Assembly: GCA_019639075.1 (NCBI GenBank) | Contig: JAHBSO010000010.1 | Coordinates: 1-64,000, forward strand | Direction: 5' to 3' | Source: Actinomycetota bacterium | GTDB lineage: Bacteria; Actinomycetota; Acidimicrobiia; Acidimicrobiales; Iamiaceae | DNA: 64,000 nt | Shown: in pieces, positions 22,784 through 32,533 of the stretch | How the letters are laid out: each line of letters opens with the position of its first letter | How positions within the stretch are numbered: position 1 is the stretch's first letter | Translations under genes and position numbers: made by a program | The notes under the pieces: generated by a model | What the model was told of the DNA's origin: nothing | The model's input: the letters and a program-made list of their open reading frames with translations, nothing else | The model's database searches: none

Positions 22784-25339
22784 GTGCAGGACGAGGTGCT
22801 GTGGTTCGAAGCGGTGGACGGGTCGATGACCGACCTCGTCGGCGGGAAGGGCGCGCAGCTCGGCGCGTCGGCGCGGATCCCCGACGTCGACGTGCCCGAC
22901 GGGTTCTGCGTCACCACGGCGGCGTTCCGCCGGGTCGTCGGCGGGATGCCGGCATACGCGGAGGCCGTCGCCCGGCTGGAAGCGACCGGGCCCGACGACG
23001 TCGAGGCGACGCGCTCGGCTGCCGCGGCGGTGCGGGCCGTGGTCGCGGCGGCCGTTCTCCCGGACGACCTCGTCGCCGCCATCGCGGTCGGTCTCGATCG
23101 GTCGGGCGACGGGCACAGCGTCGCGGTGCGGTCGAGCGCGACGGCCGAGGACCTGCCGTCCGCCTCGTTCGCCGGCCAGCACGACTCCTTCCTGGGCGTC
23201 GTCGGCCTCGACGACGTCGTCGACCGGATCGTGCGCTGCTGGGCGTCGCTGTTCACCGACCGGGCGGTCGCATACCGGGCCCGCACGGGGCTCGCCCACG
23301 GCGACGTGGCCATGGCCGTCGTCGTGCAGCGCATGGTCGACCCCGTCGCCTCCGGCGTGCTCTTCACCGCGGATCCGGTGTCCGGCAATCGGAACGTCGC
23401 CACGGTCGAGGCGGTCGCCGGGCTGGCCGACGCTCTCGTCTCCGGACGGGTCGTGCCCGACACCTTCCGGGTGCGCGACGGGGAGATCGTCGAACGGTCA
23501 CCGGCGACCGCCGACGGCACCGCGACCCTCACCGACGACCAGGTGTGTCGCGTCGTCGCGACCGGGCGACGGATCGAGGCCGCGCTCGGCGGCCCCCAGG
23601 ACGTCGAGTGGTGCCTGGCCGACGACCGGATCGCCATCGTGCAGAGCCGTCCGATCACCACGCTGTTCCCGGTGCCGTCCACCAGCGACGACCCGGACGC
23701 CGCCGGCACCAAGGTCTACGTGTCGGTCGGACACCAGCAGATGATGACCGACCCCATGACCGCCCTCGGATTGTCGATGTGGCAGCGCATGGCGTTCCGC
23801 CCGATGCACGCCGCCGGCGGTCGGCCGTTCGTCGACGTCACGGCCGCGCTCGCCGTCCCCGCCGCCCGGGACGCGGTGATCGGCGCGCTCGGGCGGTCCG
23901 ACCCGCTCATCGGCGACGCGCTGCGCACCGCCGTGGCCCGACTCGCGGCGGCTCCCCCGGCGCCGGCGGGACCGCCACCGGGCGGCGCGCCAACCGCACC
24001 CGGGCCCGCTCCGACGGAGCAGGCCGAGCCCGACGACGAGCTGGTGGCCGAGCTCGTGGCCCAGGGGCGATCGACGATCGAGGCGACCCGACGCGCCCTG
24101 GACGGCGTGGAGGGTCCTGCGGCTTTCGACGCCGTCGACTCGAAGCTCGCCGCGCTCGAGCACTCCCTACGCGACCCCCGGAGCATGCAGGTGATCAATG
24201 TGGGGCTGGACGCGTCGGAATGGCTCGACCACCACGTCGAGGCGTGGCTCGGCGAGCGCCACGCCGCCGACGTCCTGACCCGTTCGGCCCCGGGCAACGT
24301 CACCTCGGAGATGGGGCTCGCGCTCCTCGACGTGGCCGACGCGATCCGCCCGCACCCGGAGGTGGTGGCGGCGCTCGCCACGGCGGCCGACGAGGACCTG
24401 CCCGGTGGGTTGGCAGGCCTTTCCGGCGGCGACGAGGCAGCGGCCGCGATCGGGGCGTTCCTCGACGAGTACGGCATGCGGTGCAGCGGCGAGATCGACC
24501 TGACCCGGCCCCGATGGAGCGAACGGCCGTCGACGCTCGTGCCGCTCCTGCTCGACGCGGTGGGCCGCTTCGAGCCCGGTGAGGCCGCACGCCGCTTCGA
24601 GCGGGGCCGCCGGGAGGCGGCCGCGAAGGAGGCCGAACTGCTGACCGCGCTCCGGGCCCTCCCCGACGGTGAGGCGAAGGCCGAGGAGACCGGCCGGGCG
24701 ATCGAGCGACTCCGGACCTGCATCGGCTACCGGGAGTTCCCCAAGTACGTGATCATCAGCTGCTTCGCGCTCTACAAGCGGGCGCTGCTCGCCGAGGCCG
24801 ACCGCCTGATCGTCGCCGGGGCGCTCGACGATCGGGAGGACGCGTTCCACCTCACCTTCGACGAGCTCCGCGACGCGGTCACCACCGGCACCGTCGACCG
24901 GGAGCTGATCCGCTCGCGGAAGGAGCAGCTGGTGGCCGACGGGCTCCTGACCCCACCGCGGGTGCTCACGTCCGAGGGCGAGGCGTTGCACGGCTCCTAC
25001 CGTCGCGACGACGTGCCCGCCGGGGCGTTGATCGGGCTCGGCGTCTCGGCCGGGACCGTCGAGGGGCGGGCCCGGATCGTGCGCGACATGGCGGACGCCG
25101 ACCTCCGACCGGGCGACGTCCTGGTCACCACCCACACCGATCCGAGCTGGTCACCGCTGTTCGTGGCCGCGGCCGGGCTCGTCACCGAGGTCGGCGGGCT
25201 GATGACCCACGGCGCCGTGGTGGCCCGGGAGTACGGCCTGCCCGCGGTGGTCGGCGTCGAGCACGCGACCGAGCTGATCGCCGAGGGCCGGCGCATCCGC
25301 GTCCACGGCGGCGACGGCTTCGTCGAGCTCCTCGACTGA
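22784..25339 (+). CDS. rph: Rifampicin phosphotransferase
   Basis: GTG 22784 sits behind GAGGGG; GTG 22778 and TTG 22763 are alternatives. The 851-residue product has the three-domain build: an ATP-grasp domain (LVGGKGAQLG, later RSSATAEDLPSASFAGQHDS), a central rifamycin-binding helical domain (about 320-740, with a Pro/Ala-rich linker), and a C-terminal swivelling domain with catalytic His809 in GGLMTHGAVVAREYGLPAVVG. The enzyme phosphorylates the ansa-chain hydroxyl of rifamycins using ATP, inactivating them. The THGAVVARE form separates it from PEP synthase. The upstream RAE confirms the role and predicts rifamycin induction. Confidence 0.92.
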   Translation: MQDEVLWFEAVDGSMTDLVGGKGAQLGASARIPDVDVPDGFCVTTAAFRRVVGGMPAYAEAVARLEATGPDDVEATRSAAAAVRAVVAAAVLPDDLVAAIAVGLDRSGDGHSVAVRSSATAEDLPSASFAGQHDSFLGVVGLDDVVDRIVRCWASLFTDRAVAYRARTGLAHGDVAMAVVVQRMVDPVASGVLFTADPVSGNRNVATVEAVAGLADALVSGRVVPDTFRVRDGEIVERSPATADGTATLTDDQVCRVVATGRRIEAALGGPQDVEWCLADDRIAIVQSRPITTLFPVPSTSDDPDAAGTKVYVSVGHQQMMTDPMTALGLSMWQRMAFRPMHAAGGRPFVDVTAALAVPAARDAVIGALGRSDPLIGDALRTAVARLAAAPPAPAGPPPGGAPTAPGPAPTEQAEPDDELVAELVAQGRSTIEATRRALDGVEGPAAFDAVDSKLAALEHSLRDPRSMQVINVGLDASEWLDHHVEAWLGERHAADVLTRSAPGNVTSEMGLALLDVADAIRPHPEVVAALATAADEDLPGGLAGLSGGDEAAAAIGAFLDEYGMRCSGEIDLTRPRWSERPSTLVPLLLDAVGRFEPGEAARRFERGRREAAAKEAELLTALRALPDGEAKAEETGRAIERLRTCIGYREFPKYVIISCFALYKRALLAEADRLIVAGALDDREDAFHLTFDELRDAVTTGTVDRELIRSRKEQLVADGLLTPPRVLTSEGEALHGSYRRDDVPAGALIGLGVSAGTVEGRARIVRDMADADLRPGDVLVTTHTDPSWSPLFVAAAGLVTEVGGLMTHGAVVAREYGLPAVVGVEHATELIAEGRRIRVHGGDGFVELLD

Positions 25340-25343
25340 CGGA

Positions 25344-25586
25344 CCACCTTTCGACTGCACTCCGCTGGCGCTCCGTTCCGCTCAAGGAACAGAAGCCCTG
25401 CTCCTTGAGTGAGCGGAGCGAGTCGAAAGGTGGGGAGGCGTCGAGCGGAGCGAGTTCCCTTGTTCCTTGAGCGAGCGGAGCGAGTCGAAAGGTGGGGAGG
25501 CGTCGAGCGGAGCGAGTCCTTTCTTCCTTGAGCGAGCGGAGCAAGTTCCTCTTGCTCCTTGAGCGAGCGGAGCGAGTCGAAAGGTG
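25344..25586. repeat. Cluster of five palindromic intergenic repeats
   Basis: Units of about 31 bp (core CCTTGAGCGAGCGGAGCGAG followed by TCGAAAGGTG) lie at 25401-25433, 25463-25494, 25524-25550 and 25556-25586, with an inverted diverged unit at 25344-25390. Three units sit in a tandem array of about 60 bp period with a shared GGAGGCGTCGAGCGGAGCGAG spacer. Each unit can fold on itself. The cluster fills the gap between rph and the sulfatase gene. A related cluster is at 37598-37756. Confidence 0.88.
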
Positions 25587-25621
25587 CTCGGGCCGCGAAC
25601 CTTACGGCCTACGTTTCTGAC

Positions 25622-27796
25622 ATGGCGTCTGCCGCTTCGACCACCCCCGACGCCGAGGACCAGCGCTCCGGGTGGCGGCCCGCCGTGCGCGACGAGCTCG
25701 GCTACCTGGCCGAGATCGCCGGCCTCGCCGGGTTCGCGATCGCGCAGCCGATCCTGTCGCCGTTCGGTGAGTCGCCCGAGACGTTCCTCGCGGTCGGAGC
25801 GACCTCCGGCCAGATCGTGCGGTTCGCGCTCGCGGTCGCGTTCGTCCCGCCGCTCGTGATCTGGGTCGTCGCGATGGTCACCCGCGTCGGCGGCGAACGG
25901 GTGCGGCTGGCGGCCCAGGCCGTCGTCGTCGGCTTCCTGGCCGGCGCCGCGGCGAGCCTCCTGGCCCGGAGCCTCGATGCCGGGAGCGCGGTGCGAACGG
26001 TCGCCGCGCTCGTGGTCGGTGTGGGCATCGGTGTGCTCCGCGACCGGGGCGCGACGGCCGTCCGCCTGTTCCTCCGCTACACCGCCCCGGTGCCGGCGAT
26101 CCTGGCCGCGCTCTTCCTGTTCGCGTCGCCGGTGGCGCCCCTCGTCCGACCCCCGAGCGCCGAGGTCCGGGAAGCCTCGGCATCGTCGGCGTCGGACCTG
26201 CCCCCCGTGGTCTTCGTGGTCCTCGACGAGCTGCCGACGGCCAGCATCCTCGACGGTTCGGGCGCGGTCGAGGGCGACCTGTTCCCGAACCTCGCCCGGG
26301 TGGCCGATACCTCCACCTGGTACCGCAACCACACCACCGGTGCGGCGGCCACGCTCCAGTCGCTCCCCGTGATGCTCACCGGCCGCTACCCCGACGACGC
26401 GGCGGCCAAGGAGTTCCCGATCTACGCGAACTACCCCGACAACCTGTTCACCGCCCTGGGCAGCACCTACGACCTCCGCGTTTCGGAGAACTCGACGAAG
26501 CTGTGCCCGACCGAGTTGTGCCCGACGCAGGCCGACGAGGAGCTTGACGAGGACGTCGCCGACCTGACCGTCGCGCCGACCGAGACGCCCACCGACCCCG
26601 TCGGCTCGTTGCTCGACGAGGCCCGAGCGCTGTGGCGCGACGAGGCGTGGCCGCTCTCGGACGGGTTCGAGGCGGGCTACACGCTCGGGGTCGGCGGCGC
26701 CGAGGCCAAGGCCGAGGTGATCTCGCAGGCCCAGCAGGCGGTGAACCGCATCCGCCCCGCCGGCACCGACGACCGGCCGGTCCTCGACTACTTCCACTTC
26801 GCCCTCCCCCACCAGCCGTGGTTCATGCTCCCCGACGGGCGCACCCACGACGCGCCCGAGATCCCGTTCGGGAACGAGTTCGTGCGGTTCTGGCCCGACG
26901 GCCAGGTCGGCACCGACCTCGGGCAGGCCGGCGAGTCGCGGATGCAGCTCCAGCTCCAGTGGGCCGACCGGGCGCTCGGCACCGCGATCGACCGGCTCCA
27001 GGACCTCGGCCGGTGGGACGACGCGCTCGTGGTCGTCACCGCCGACCACGGCATCTCCTTCGAGCCGGGCACGTCGGCCCGCGTGGCCGACGAGTCGAAC
27101 CAGCGGTCCCTGGCGTGGGCCCCGCTGTTCATCAAGCTCCCCGGTCAGACCGAGGCGAAGGTCGTCGACGACCCGGTGATGTCGATCGACGTCGTGCCGA
27201 CGATCCTCGACGTGCTGGGCATCGACGCCACCTGGGACGTCGAGGGCGTCTCGCTGCTCGACGGGCCGCCGCCCGCCGACCGGGACCGTCCGTTCGTGCT
27301 CGCCGTCGACACCGACTTCGACACGATGCTGCGGGACCGGATCGGCGTGCTCGACGCCGACGGCTTCACGCCGCTGCTCACCGCGGGCCGCGACGTCGAG
27401 CCGGGCGACGAGCTGGGCGTGTGGCGCTACGGCCGTCGGGGCGACCTGATCGGCGAATCGGTCGACGACCTCGGCGTCTGCGACGGCACGGGGCCGGCGA
27501 TCGACGTGCCGGTGTCGGAGGGCTGGACCGACCTCACCGCCGGCCGGCTGGCCGCCGACGACCCGCTGCCGCTCTGGCACGAGGGCACCGTCGCGGGCAG
27601 CGAGTCGATCGACGTGGTCGGGGTGGTCGACGGCCGGGTCGTCGGGTGGTCGCCGACGCTACCGACGGCCTACGCCGACAGCCGCGTGGGCATGTTGTTC
27701 GCCGAGCCGCTGGTGCTCGACGCCGCCTCCGACCCCACCTACTACGAGGTCGTCGGCGGCGCCGACTGCACGCTGCGCCCCCTCGCCGGCCAGTAG
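25622..27796 (+). CDS. Membrane-anchored sulfatase-like hydrolase/transferase
   Basis: From ATG 25622 the product is 724 residues. The first 180 or so hold about five membrane segments. An alkaline-phosphatase-fold sulfatase domain follows, beginning PPVVFVVLDELPTASILDGS, with the TGAAATLQSLPVMLTGRYP segment where the nucleophile (Thr/Ser) of such enzymes lies and the metal-binding VVTADHGISFEPG near residue 475. This resembles the lipoteichoic-acid-synthase/phosphoglycerol-transferase side of the family more than classic sulfatases, which need Cys-x-Pro-x-Arg. It probably modifies a cell-envelope polymer outside the membrane. The upstream frame extension enters the repeat cluster and is rejected. 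Confidence 0.78.
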   Translation: MASAASTTPDAEDQRSGWRPAVRDELGYLAEIAGLAGFAIAQPILSPFGESPETFLAVGATSGQIVRFALAVAFVPPLVIWVVAMVTRVGGERVRLAAQAVVVGFLAGAAASLLARSLDAGSAVRTVAALVVGVGIGVLRDRGATAVRLFLRYTAPVPAILAALFLFASPVAPLVRPPSAEVREASASSASDLPPVVFVVLDELPTASILDGSGAVEGDLFPNLARVADTSTWYRNHTTGAAATLQSLPVMLTGRYPDDAAAKEFPIYANYPDNLFTALGSTYDLRVSENSTKLCPTELCPTQADEELDEDVADLTVAPTETPTDPVGSLLDEARALWRDEAWPLSDGFEAGYTLGVGGAEAKAEVISQAQQAVNRIRPAGTDDRPVLDYFHFALPHQPWFMLPDGRTHDAPEIPFGNEFVRFWPDGQVGTDLGQAGESRMQLQLQWADRALGTAIDRLQDLGRWDDALVVVTADHGISFEPGTSARVADESNQRSLAWAPLFIKLPGQTEAKVVDDPVMSIDVVPTILDVLGIDATWDVEGVSLLDGPPPADRDRPFVLAVDTDFDTMLRDRIGVLDADGFTPLLTAGRDVEPGDELGVWRYGRRGDLIGESVDDLGVCDGTGPAIDVPVSEGWTDLTAGRLAADDPLPLWHEGTVAGSESIDVVGVVDGRVVGWSPTLPTAYADSRVGMLFAEPLVLDAASDPTYYEVVGGADCTLRPLAGQ

Positions 27797-27813
27797 CCGA
27801 CCGGCCGGACCGG

Positions 27814-29550
27814 TCAGTCGGCCGGGCTCGGGTAGTCGGGGACCTCCTCGCCGGCGGGCGGCTCCTCGTAGAGGAGGACCGAGCCGTCGTCCTCGAAGAG
27901 GTGGTTCTCCGAGCCCTTCCAGTCGTCGGGCAGGTAGCGCTTGCCGCCCTCCACGTAGCGGACCATGCCCTTGCCCTCGCGGCCGAGCTCGTCGGGGCCG
28001 GTCGCCTCGGCGTCCCACCAGATCTCTGTCTTGTCGTCGGGGCCGTTGTAGTCGCGGGTGATGTCGAGCTCGGACCAGAACGGCACGTCGCCGTACCGGC
28101 TGTAGTTCGAGGTGATCTTCAGCTCCTTCGGCTCGAGGCTGAACAGACCGGCCTGGAAGTTCTCCGGGGTCAGGTCGGGACCGGCGGCCTGCAGGCCGTT
28201 GAAGAAGAGGAACGCCCCCTGCCACAGCACGCCCGCCGAGTCGATGGCCGGCGGATCCTCACCCGTGAACCAGGTGTACATCGTGTTGGCGACGGACTTC
28301 TCCGGGACGGTCCGGGCCGGAACCGTGGAGATCCCGAACGCGTGGGACCACTGCTCCTGGTCGAAGGTCCGACCGAACGCCGTGATGTCGAGGAGGACGC
28401 CACCGGAGATGACCCACTCGGGGAAGTACCCCTGCTTGGTCGCCTCGTCCATGATCAGCGACGGTCCGTAGGGGTCGCCCTGGAGCAGGACGGACGTGAC
28501 GCCGGCGGCCTTCAGCTTGGTGATCGCGCTCGCCACCTGTTCGGGCAGCGTCGCGAGGTCGGTGAGGTTGTAGGTCGCCTTCGCGTCGTCAGCGATCTCG
28601 ATCCCTCGCGCGTCGAGGAGCTCGTAGAGCGTGTCGGCGTCGTCGTCGGCCTCCTGGCTCTGGCGGATGTAGAGGTGCCCGAACACGCGGTCCTCGTCCT
28701 TCACCGCGTCGCCGCCGTACTCGGCCTTGCCGTCCTTCAGGCGGGCCTCGACGTAGTTGGCCACGTGGAGGTTGGTCTGCCGGGTCGCCTGGACGTCGCT
28801 GTACAGGTACGGGGCCCGCTCCTCGAGGAACCGCTGTCCGCCGGTGAGGCCACAGGAGATGCAGACGACCCCGGCGTCGGCCATGGCGCTCGACCAGGCG
28901 TTGTTCAGGACCGGCCCACCGATGGCCGCGAAGGGCTTGTACTCCTCGATGGCCCGGGCGGCGTCGGCGGAGGCGGCGACCTCGTCGCTCGACTGACCGC
29001 TGGCCTCGATGAAGTGGTAGTCGACCTTGCGTCCGTAGGTCTGGAAGTAGGTGTCGAAGAGCTCGACGAAGCCTTCGACGGTCGCCCGGGACTGCGCCGA
29101 GGTGTCGTCGTTCTGGATGGGCGCGGTGACGAAGTCGAGGACCGCGTCGTCGTCCTGCGCGCTGTAGATGACGACGCTGATCGAGTCCTCGGTGACGCCC
29201 TGGTGCGTGGCGCCCCCGTTGTCGTCGACGTCGGCGAAGCACTCGGGGGCGAAGCTGATCGGGATCGCGACGGTGCCCCGGTCGGTGTCGCAGGTGTCGG
29301 GGAAGGTCACGTCGAGGCCCTCGTCCTGGGCCTGCGACCAGCTGATCGCCCCGTCGGGTCGCTGGTCGTCGGCGACGGTGGTGCCCGTGCTGGTGTCGGA
29401 GTCCTTGTCGTCGTCACCGCCCCCGGCGATCACGACGGCGGCGATGATGGCCAGCACGGCGACGATCGCGACGATCGGTCCGTACCGCCGGAGCGCACTG
29501 CTCCCGCCCGAGTCCGAGGTCGATCGTGGTTGGTCACTGCTCGGTTGCAT
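27814..29550 (-). CDS. Branched-chain-amino-acid-type ABC substrate-binding protein
   Basis: The 578-residue product has an N-terminal signal-anchor (PIVAIVAVLAIIAAVVIAGG at about 27-46) and no lipobox Cys, then an acidic linker and a type I periplasmic-binding (LivJ-like) domain: GVTEDSISVVIYSAQDD, the FAAIGGPVLNNAW and VVCISCGLTGG strands, and the ITKLKAAGVTSVLLQG hinge region. The domain is larger than LivJ by about 150 residues. It is followed upstream by the fused transporter genes on the same strand, so it should feed them. The ligand is unknown; many such actinobacterial systems take up aromatic or amide compounds. Confidence 0.82.
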   Translation of the reverse strand: MQPSSDQPRSTSDSGGSSALRRYGPIVAIVAVLAIIAAVVIAGGGDDDKDSDTSTGTTVADDQRPDGAISWSQAQDEGLDVTFPDTCDTDRGTVAIPISFAPECFADVDDNGGATHQGVTEDSISVVIYSAQDDDAVLDFVTAPIQNDDTSAQSRATVEGFVELFDTYFQTYGRKVDYHFIEASGQSSDEVAASADAARAIEEYKPFAAIGGPVLNNAWSSAMADAGVVCISCGLTGGQRFLEERAPYLYSDVQATRQTNLHVANYVEARLKDGKAEYGGDAVKDEDRVFGHLYIRQSQEADDDADTLYELLDARGIEIADDAKATYNLTDLATLPEQVASAITKLKAAGVTSVLLQGDPYGPSLIMDEATKQGYFPEWVISGGVLLDITAFGRTFDQEQWSHAFGISTVPARTVPEKSVANTMYTWFTGEDPPAIDSAGVLWQGAFLFFNGLQAAGPDLTPENFQAGLFSLEPKELKITSNYSRYGDVPFWSELDITRDYNGPDDKTEIWWDAEATGPDELGREGKGMVRYVEGGKRYLPDDWKGSENHLFEDDGSVLLYEEPPAGEEVPDYPSPAD

Positions 29551-29569
29551 GTGGGTCCTCCCCTTCGCT

Positions 29570-32533
29570 TCAGAGGTTGGTGACGGAACTGCGGTTGATG
29601 GCGGTCTGGTCCGGACCGAGGTACGCCTCGACGACGGCGGGGTCGGCCAGGACCTCCTCGGGATCGCCCGTGGCGATGACCCATCCCTGGTCCATCGCGA
29701 CGAGGCGGTCCGAGACGGTGCGGAGCAGCGGCATGTCGTGCTCGATGATCACGAGGGCGGCGCCGGTGTCGACCCTGATGCGCTCCAGGAGGGGCGCGAG
29801 CGCCTCGACCTCGCGCTGGGCGATGCCGCTCGACGGCTCGTCGAGGAGGATCACCGACGGTCGGTGGCCGAGCAGGCAGGCGATGTCGACGACCCGCCGC
29901 GTCCCGGTGGACAGCTCGGCGATGAACTTGTCCCGGTAGGTGCCCAGCCCGAGCAGCTCGACCAGTTCGTCGACGCGCTCGCGCACCTTGACCTCCGCGT
30001 CGTACGCGTTGGGCAGGTGGAGGGCGGCGCTCAGCGGGTCCTTGGCGGAGACCCACCGGTCGAGGGAGACGGCGATCGTCTCGTCGACGGTCATCGACGG
30101 GTACAGGCGGGCGTCCTGGAACGACCGGCCGAGCCCGCGTCGGGCCCGACCGTCGGGGCCGAGCCGGGTGACGTCGTGTCCGCCGAGCTCGATGGTGCCG
30201 CTGTGGAGCGGTGCGAACCCCGAGAGCAGGTCGAACAGGGTGGTCTTGCCGGCACCGTTGGGGCCGACGATGCCGAGGATCTCGTTCTCGTGCAGCTGGA
30301 TCGACACCCGGTCGACCGCCATGATCCCGCCGAAGATGGCCGTGACCTCGTGGGTCTCGAGCACCACCGGTCGATCGGTGTGGTCCCGATCCGTGCGGTC
30401 ACCGTCGGTGCGGTCGCGGTCGGACGACCCGTTCGCGCCCGGGCCGGAGGTGACGCCGGACGACTCGCCGACGCCGGCCTCGGCCAGGAACACCGAGCGC
30501 AGGACGTCGGGTCGGTCGAGCAGCTCGGCGGTCGACCCCGAGAACCGCACCTCACCCTTCTCCAGGAAGAACGCCTTCTCGGCCACGTCGAGCGCCACGT
30601 TCACCGACTGCTCGACGAGGACCACCGTGGTCCCCTGCTCCTTGAACGCGGTGAGCACCGGGAGCAGCTGGGCCACGACCGCTGGGGCCAGACCGAGGCT
30701 GAGCTCGTCGATCAGGAGCAGCTTCGGCCGGGCGAGCAGCGACATCGCCAGGGCCAGCATCTGCTGCTGGCCGCCGCTCAGGTCGCCGGCCGGGTCGTGG
30801 GCCCGCTCCTCCAGGATCGGGAACAGGTCGTGGACCTGGCGCAGCCGTGCGTCGAGGTCGCCGGCGCGGTGCAACCACGAGGCCAGCTCCAGGTTGTCGG
30901 CGACGCTGAGCGACGGGAAGACGCCCTTGCCCCCGGGCACCTGCGAGATGCCGAACCCGGCGATCTCGTTCGGGGGCGCGTGGGTGATGTCGCGCCCGTC
31001 GAAGATCACCGCGCCGGCCTCGGCCTCGGTCACCCCGCAGATGGCGTTGAGGAGCGTCGACTTCCCGGCGCCGTTGGTGCCGAGCAGGGCCACGATCTCC
31101 CCCTCGTCGACCTCCATGTTCACGCCGAACAGGACCTGCACGTTGCCGTAGCTGACCTCGAGGTCCCGCACCAGCAGCAGCTTCGAGCGGCCGGCGGCCC
31201 GTTCGGCGGCCGCCTCGGACCGGGCGGCGGCCGACCGCCAGACCTGCTCGATGTCGCGGTCGATCGTCTCGCGGCTGCGGCCCACGACCAGACCGCCGAT
31301 CGCGAACAGCGGGGCCATCATCAGCACGCCGTAGCGGATGCCCCAGCGGTCGCCGATCGCACCGATGATCGGCAGCACGATGAGGCCGGGGATCACCCAC
31401 AGGGACGCCACCGAGAACCCGATCGACCGGGCCCGGGGCGGGATGGCCAACGACAGCGAGGCGAGCAGGCCCGGCCCGAGGATGGCGAGGCTGCCGGTGA
31501 TCACCATGTTCGCGGCGATCGCCAGGGGGATGTTCGGCGCGAACGCGAACGCCACGAGGACGGCCGCCACCACCCACGCCACCCGGGACAGCAGGCGCAG
31601 GATCTCGCCGGGCCCCTTCACCAGGAGGCGGGTGGCCAGCCGGGCGCCGATCACCAGGCCGACGAGCTGCACCGGCTCGGTCGCAGCGGCCACGTAGCCC
31701 CGCTGGGCCTCGTCGAGACCGAACACGTCGTCGTAGAGGAGCGAGGCGAGCGACACGAACCCGATGAGCGACGCGGCCAGGAACGGCAGCGAGTACCAGA
31801 TGCGGCGCAGCGTCTCGATCTTCCAGACCAGCCGCCAGCCCTCGGCGAAGCTCGGCGGGACCTCCTCGGTGGCGATCGCCTCCTCCGAGGCGCCCATCGC
31901 CCGGCGCTCGTGCGCGCCCCGCACCGGCGACTTCAGGCCCCAGGCCAGCACGACGAAGAACATCGTCGGCACGGTGAACACGAAGAAGGGCACCCGCCAC
32001 CCGAACGCCTGCGCCAACGTGCCAGCGACGAGTGGGCCGATGAAGGCCCCGACGGCGTTCGCGGCCCGGTGCAGCGAGTACACCTTCGGCCGGTTCTCGG
32101 GCGGGTAGTAGTCGGCGATCAGCGAGTTGTGCGTCGGGTCGACGACGGCCTTGCCGATGCCCGATCCGGTCCGGGCGATCCCGAGCATGAGCACACTCGT
32201 CGCCAGGCCGGTGAGGAGGCTGAAGAACGCCCACGCCGCGGCGCCGATCCAGGCGATCCGCACCCGGTCGTACTTGTCGGCCAGCATCGCGATCGGCACC
32301 TGGAGCGACAGCGCGGCGAGGCTGACGATGGCGATCAGGGTGAGGATGCCGGAGTTGCCGAGGCCGAAGTGGTCGCGGATCTCCGGGAGCAGGATGCCGA
32401 ACGCGGTGCGGTCGAGCTCGTCGACGGCGTTGAGCCCGAAGAGCACGACGATCGCGAAGACCGAGCCGGTGCCGACGATCCCCTGGAGCCAACGCCCCGG
32501 ATGGCGCACCGCGGCGAAGAACCGCCCGATCAC
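29570..32533 (-). CDS. MFS-LivF-LivG fusion protein
   Basis: One uninterrupted frame of 987 residues from GTG 32533. Residues about 1-430 are a major-facilitator transporter (IVVLFGLNAVDELDRTAFGI, twelve hydrophobic segments, ADKYDRVR in the loop after helix 2). Residues about 448-690 are a LivF-type ATPase: Walker A GTNGAGKST, signature LSGGQQQMLALAM. After a DRDRTDGDRTDRDHTDR-like linker near 703-720 comes a LivG-type ATPase (about 725-987): Walker A GPNGAGKTT, signature LSTGTRRVVDIA. It supplies both ATPases for the fused LivHM permease, plus an MFS module of unclear use. The start overlaps the LivHM stop (GTGA). Confidence 0.87.
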   Translation of the reverse strand: MIGRFFAAVRHPGRWLQGIVGTGSVFAIVVLFGLNAVDELDRTAFGILLPEIRDHFGLGNSGILTLIAIVSLAALSLQVPIAMLADKYDRVRIAWIGAAAWAFFSLLTGLATSVLMLGIARTGSGIGKAVVDPTHNSLIADYYPPENRPKVYSLHRAANAVGAFIGPLVAGTLAQAFGWRVPFFVFTVPTMFFVVLAWGLKSPVRGAHERRAMGASEEAIATEEVPPSFAEGWRLVWKIETLRRIWYSLPFLAASLIGFVSLASLLYDDVFGLDEAQRGYVAAATEPVQLVGLVIGARLATRLLVKGPGEILRLLSRVAWVVAAVLVAFAFAPNIPLAIAANMVITGSLAILGPGLLASLSLAIPPRARSIGFSVASLWVIPGLIVLPIIGAIGDRWGIRYGVLMMAPLFAIGGLVVGRSRETIDRDIEQVWRSAAARSEAAAERAAGRSKLLLVRDLEVSYGNVQVLFGVNMEVDEGEIVALLGTNGAGKSTLLNAICGVTEAEAGAVIFDGRDITHAPPNEIAGFGISQVPGGKGVFPSLSVADNLELASWLHRAGDLDARLRQVHDLFPILEERAHDPAGDLSGGQQQMLALAMSLLARPKLLLIDELSLGLAPAVVAQLLPVLTAFKEQGTTVVLVEQSVNVALDVAEKAFFLEKGEVRFSGSTAELLDRPDVLRSVFLAEAGVGESSGVTSGPGANGSSDRDRTDGDRTDRDHTDRPVVLETHEVTAIFGGIMAVDRVSIQLHENEILGIVGPNGAGKTTLFDLLSGFAPLHSGTIELGGHDVTRLGPDGRARRGLGRSFQDARLYPSMTVDETIAVSLDRWVSAKDPLSAALHLPNAYDAEVKVRERVDELVELLGLGTYRDKFIAELSTGTRRVVDIACLLGHRPSVILLDEPSSGIAQREVEALAPLLERIRVDTGAALVIIEHDMPLLRTVSDRLVAMDQGWVIATGDPEEVLADPAVVEAYLGPDQTAINRSSVTNL

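Noticed and set aside
25344..25586. Repeat cluster considered as a CRISPR array
   Set aside because: Units are self-complementary and variable, the spacers are copies of each other rather than unique, and there are no cas genes.
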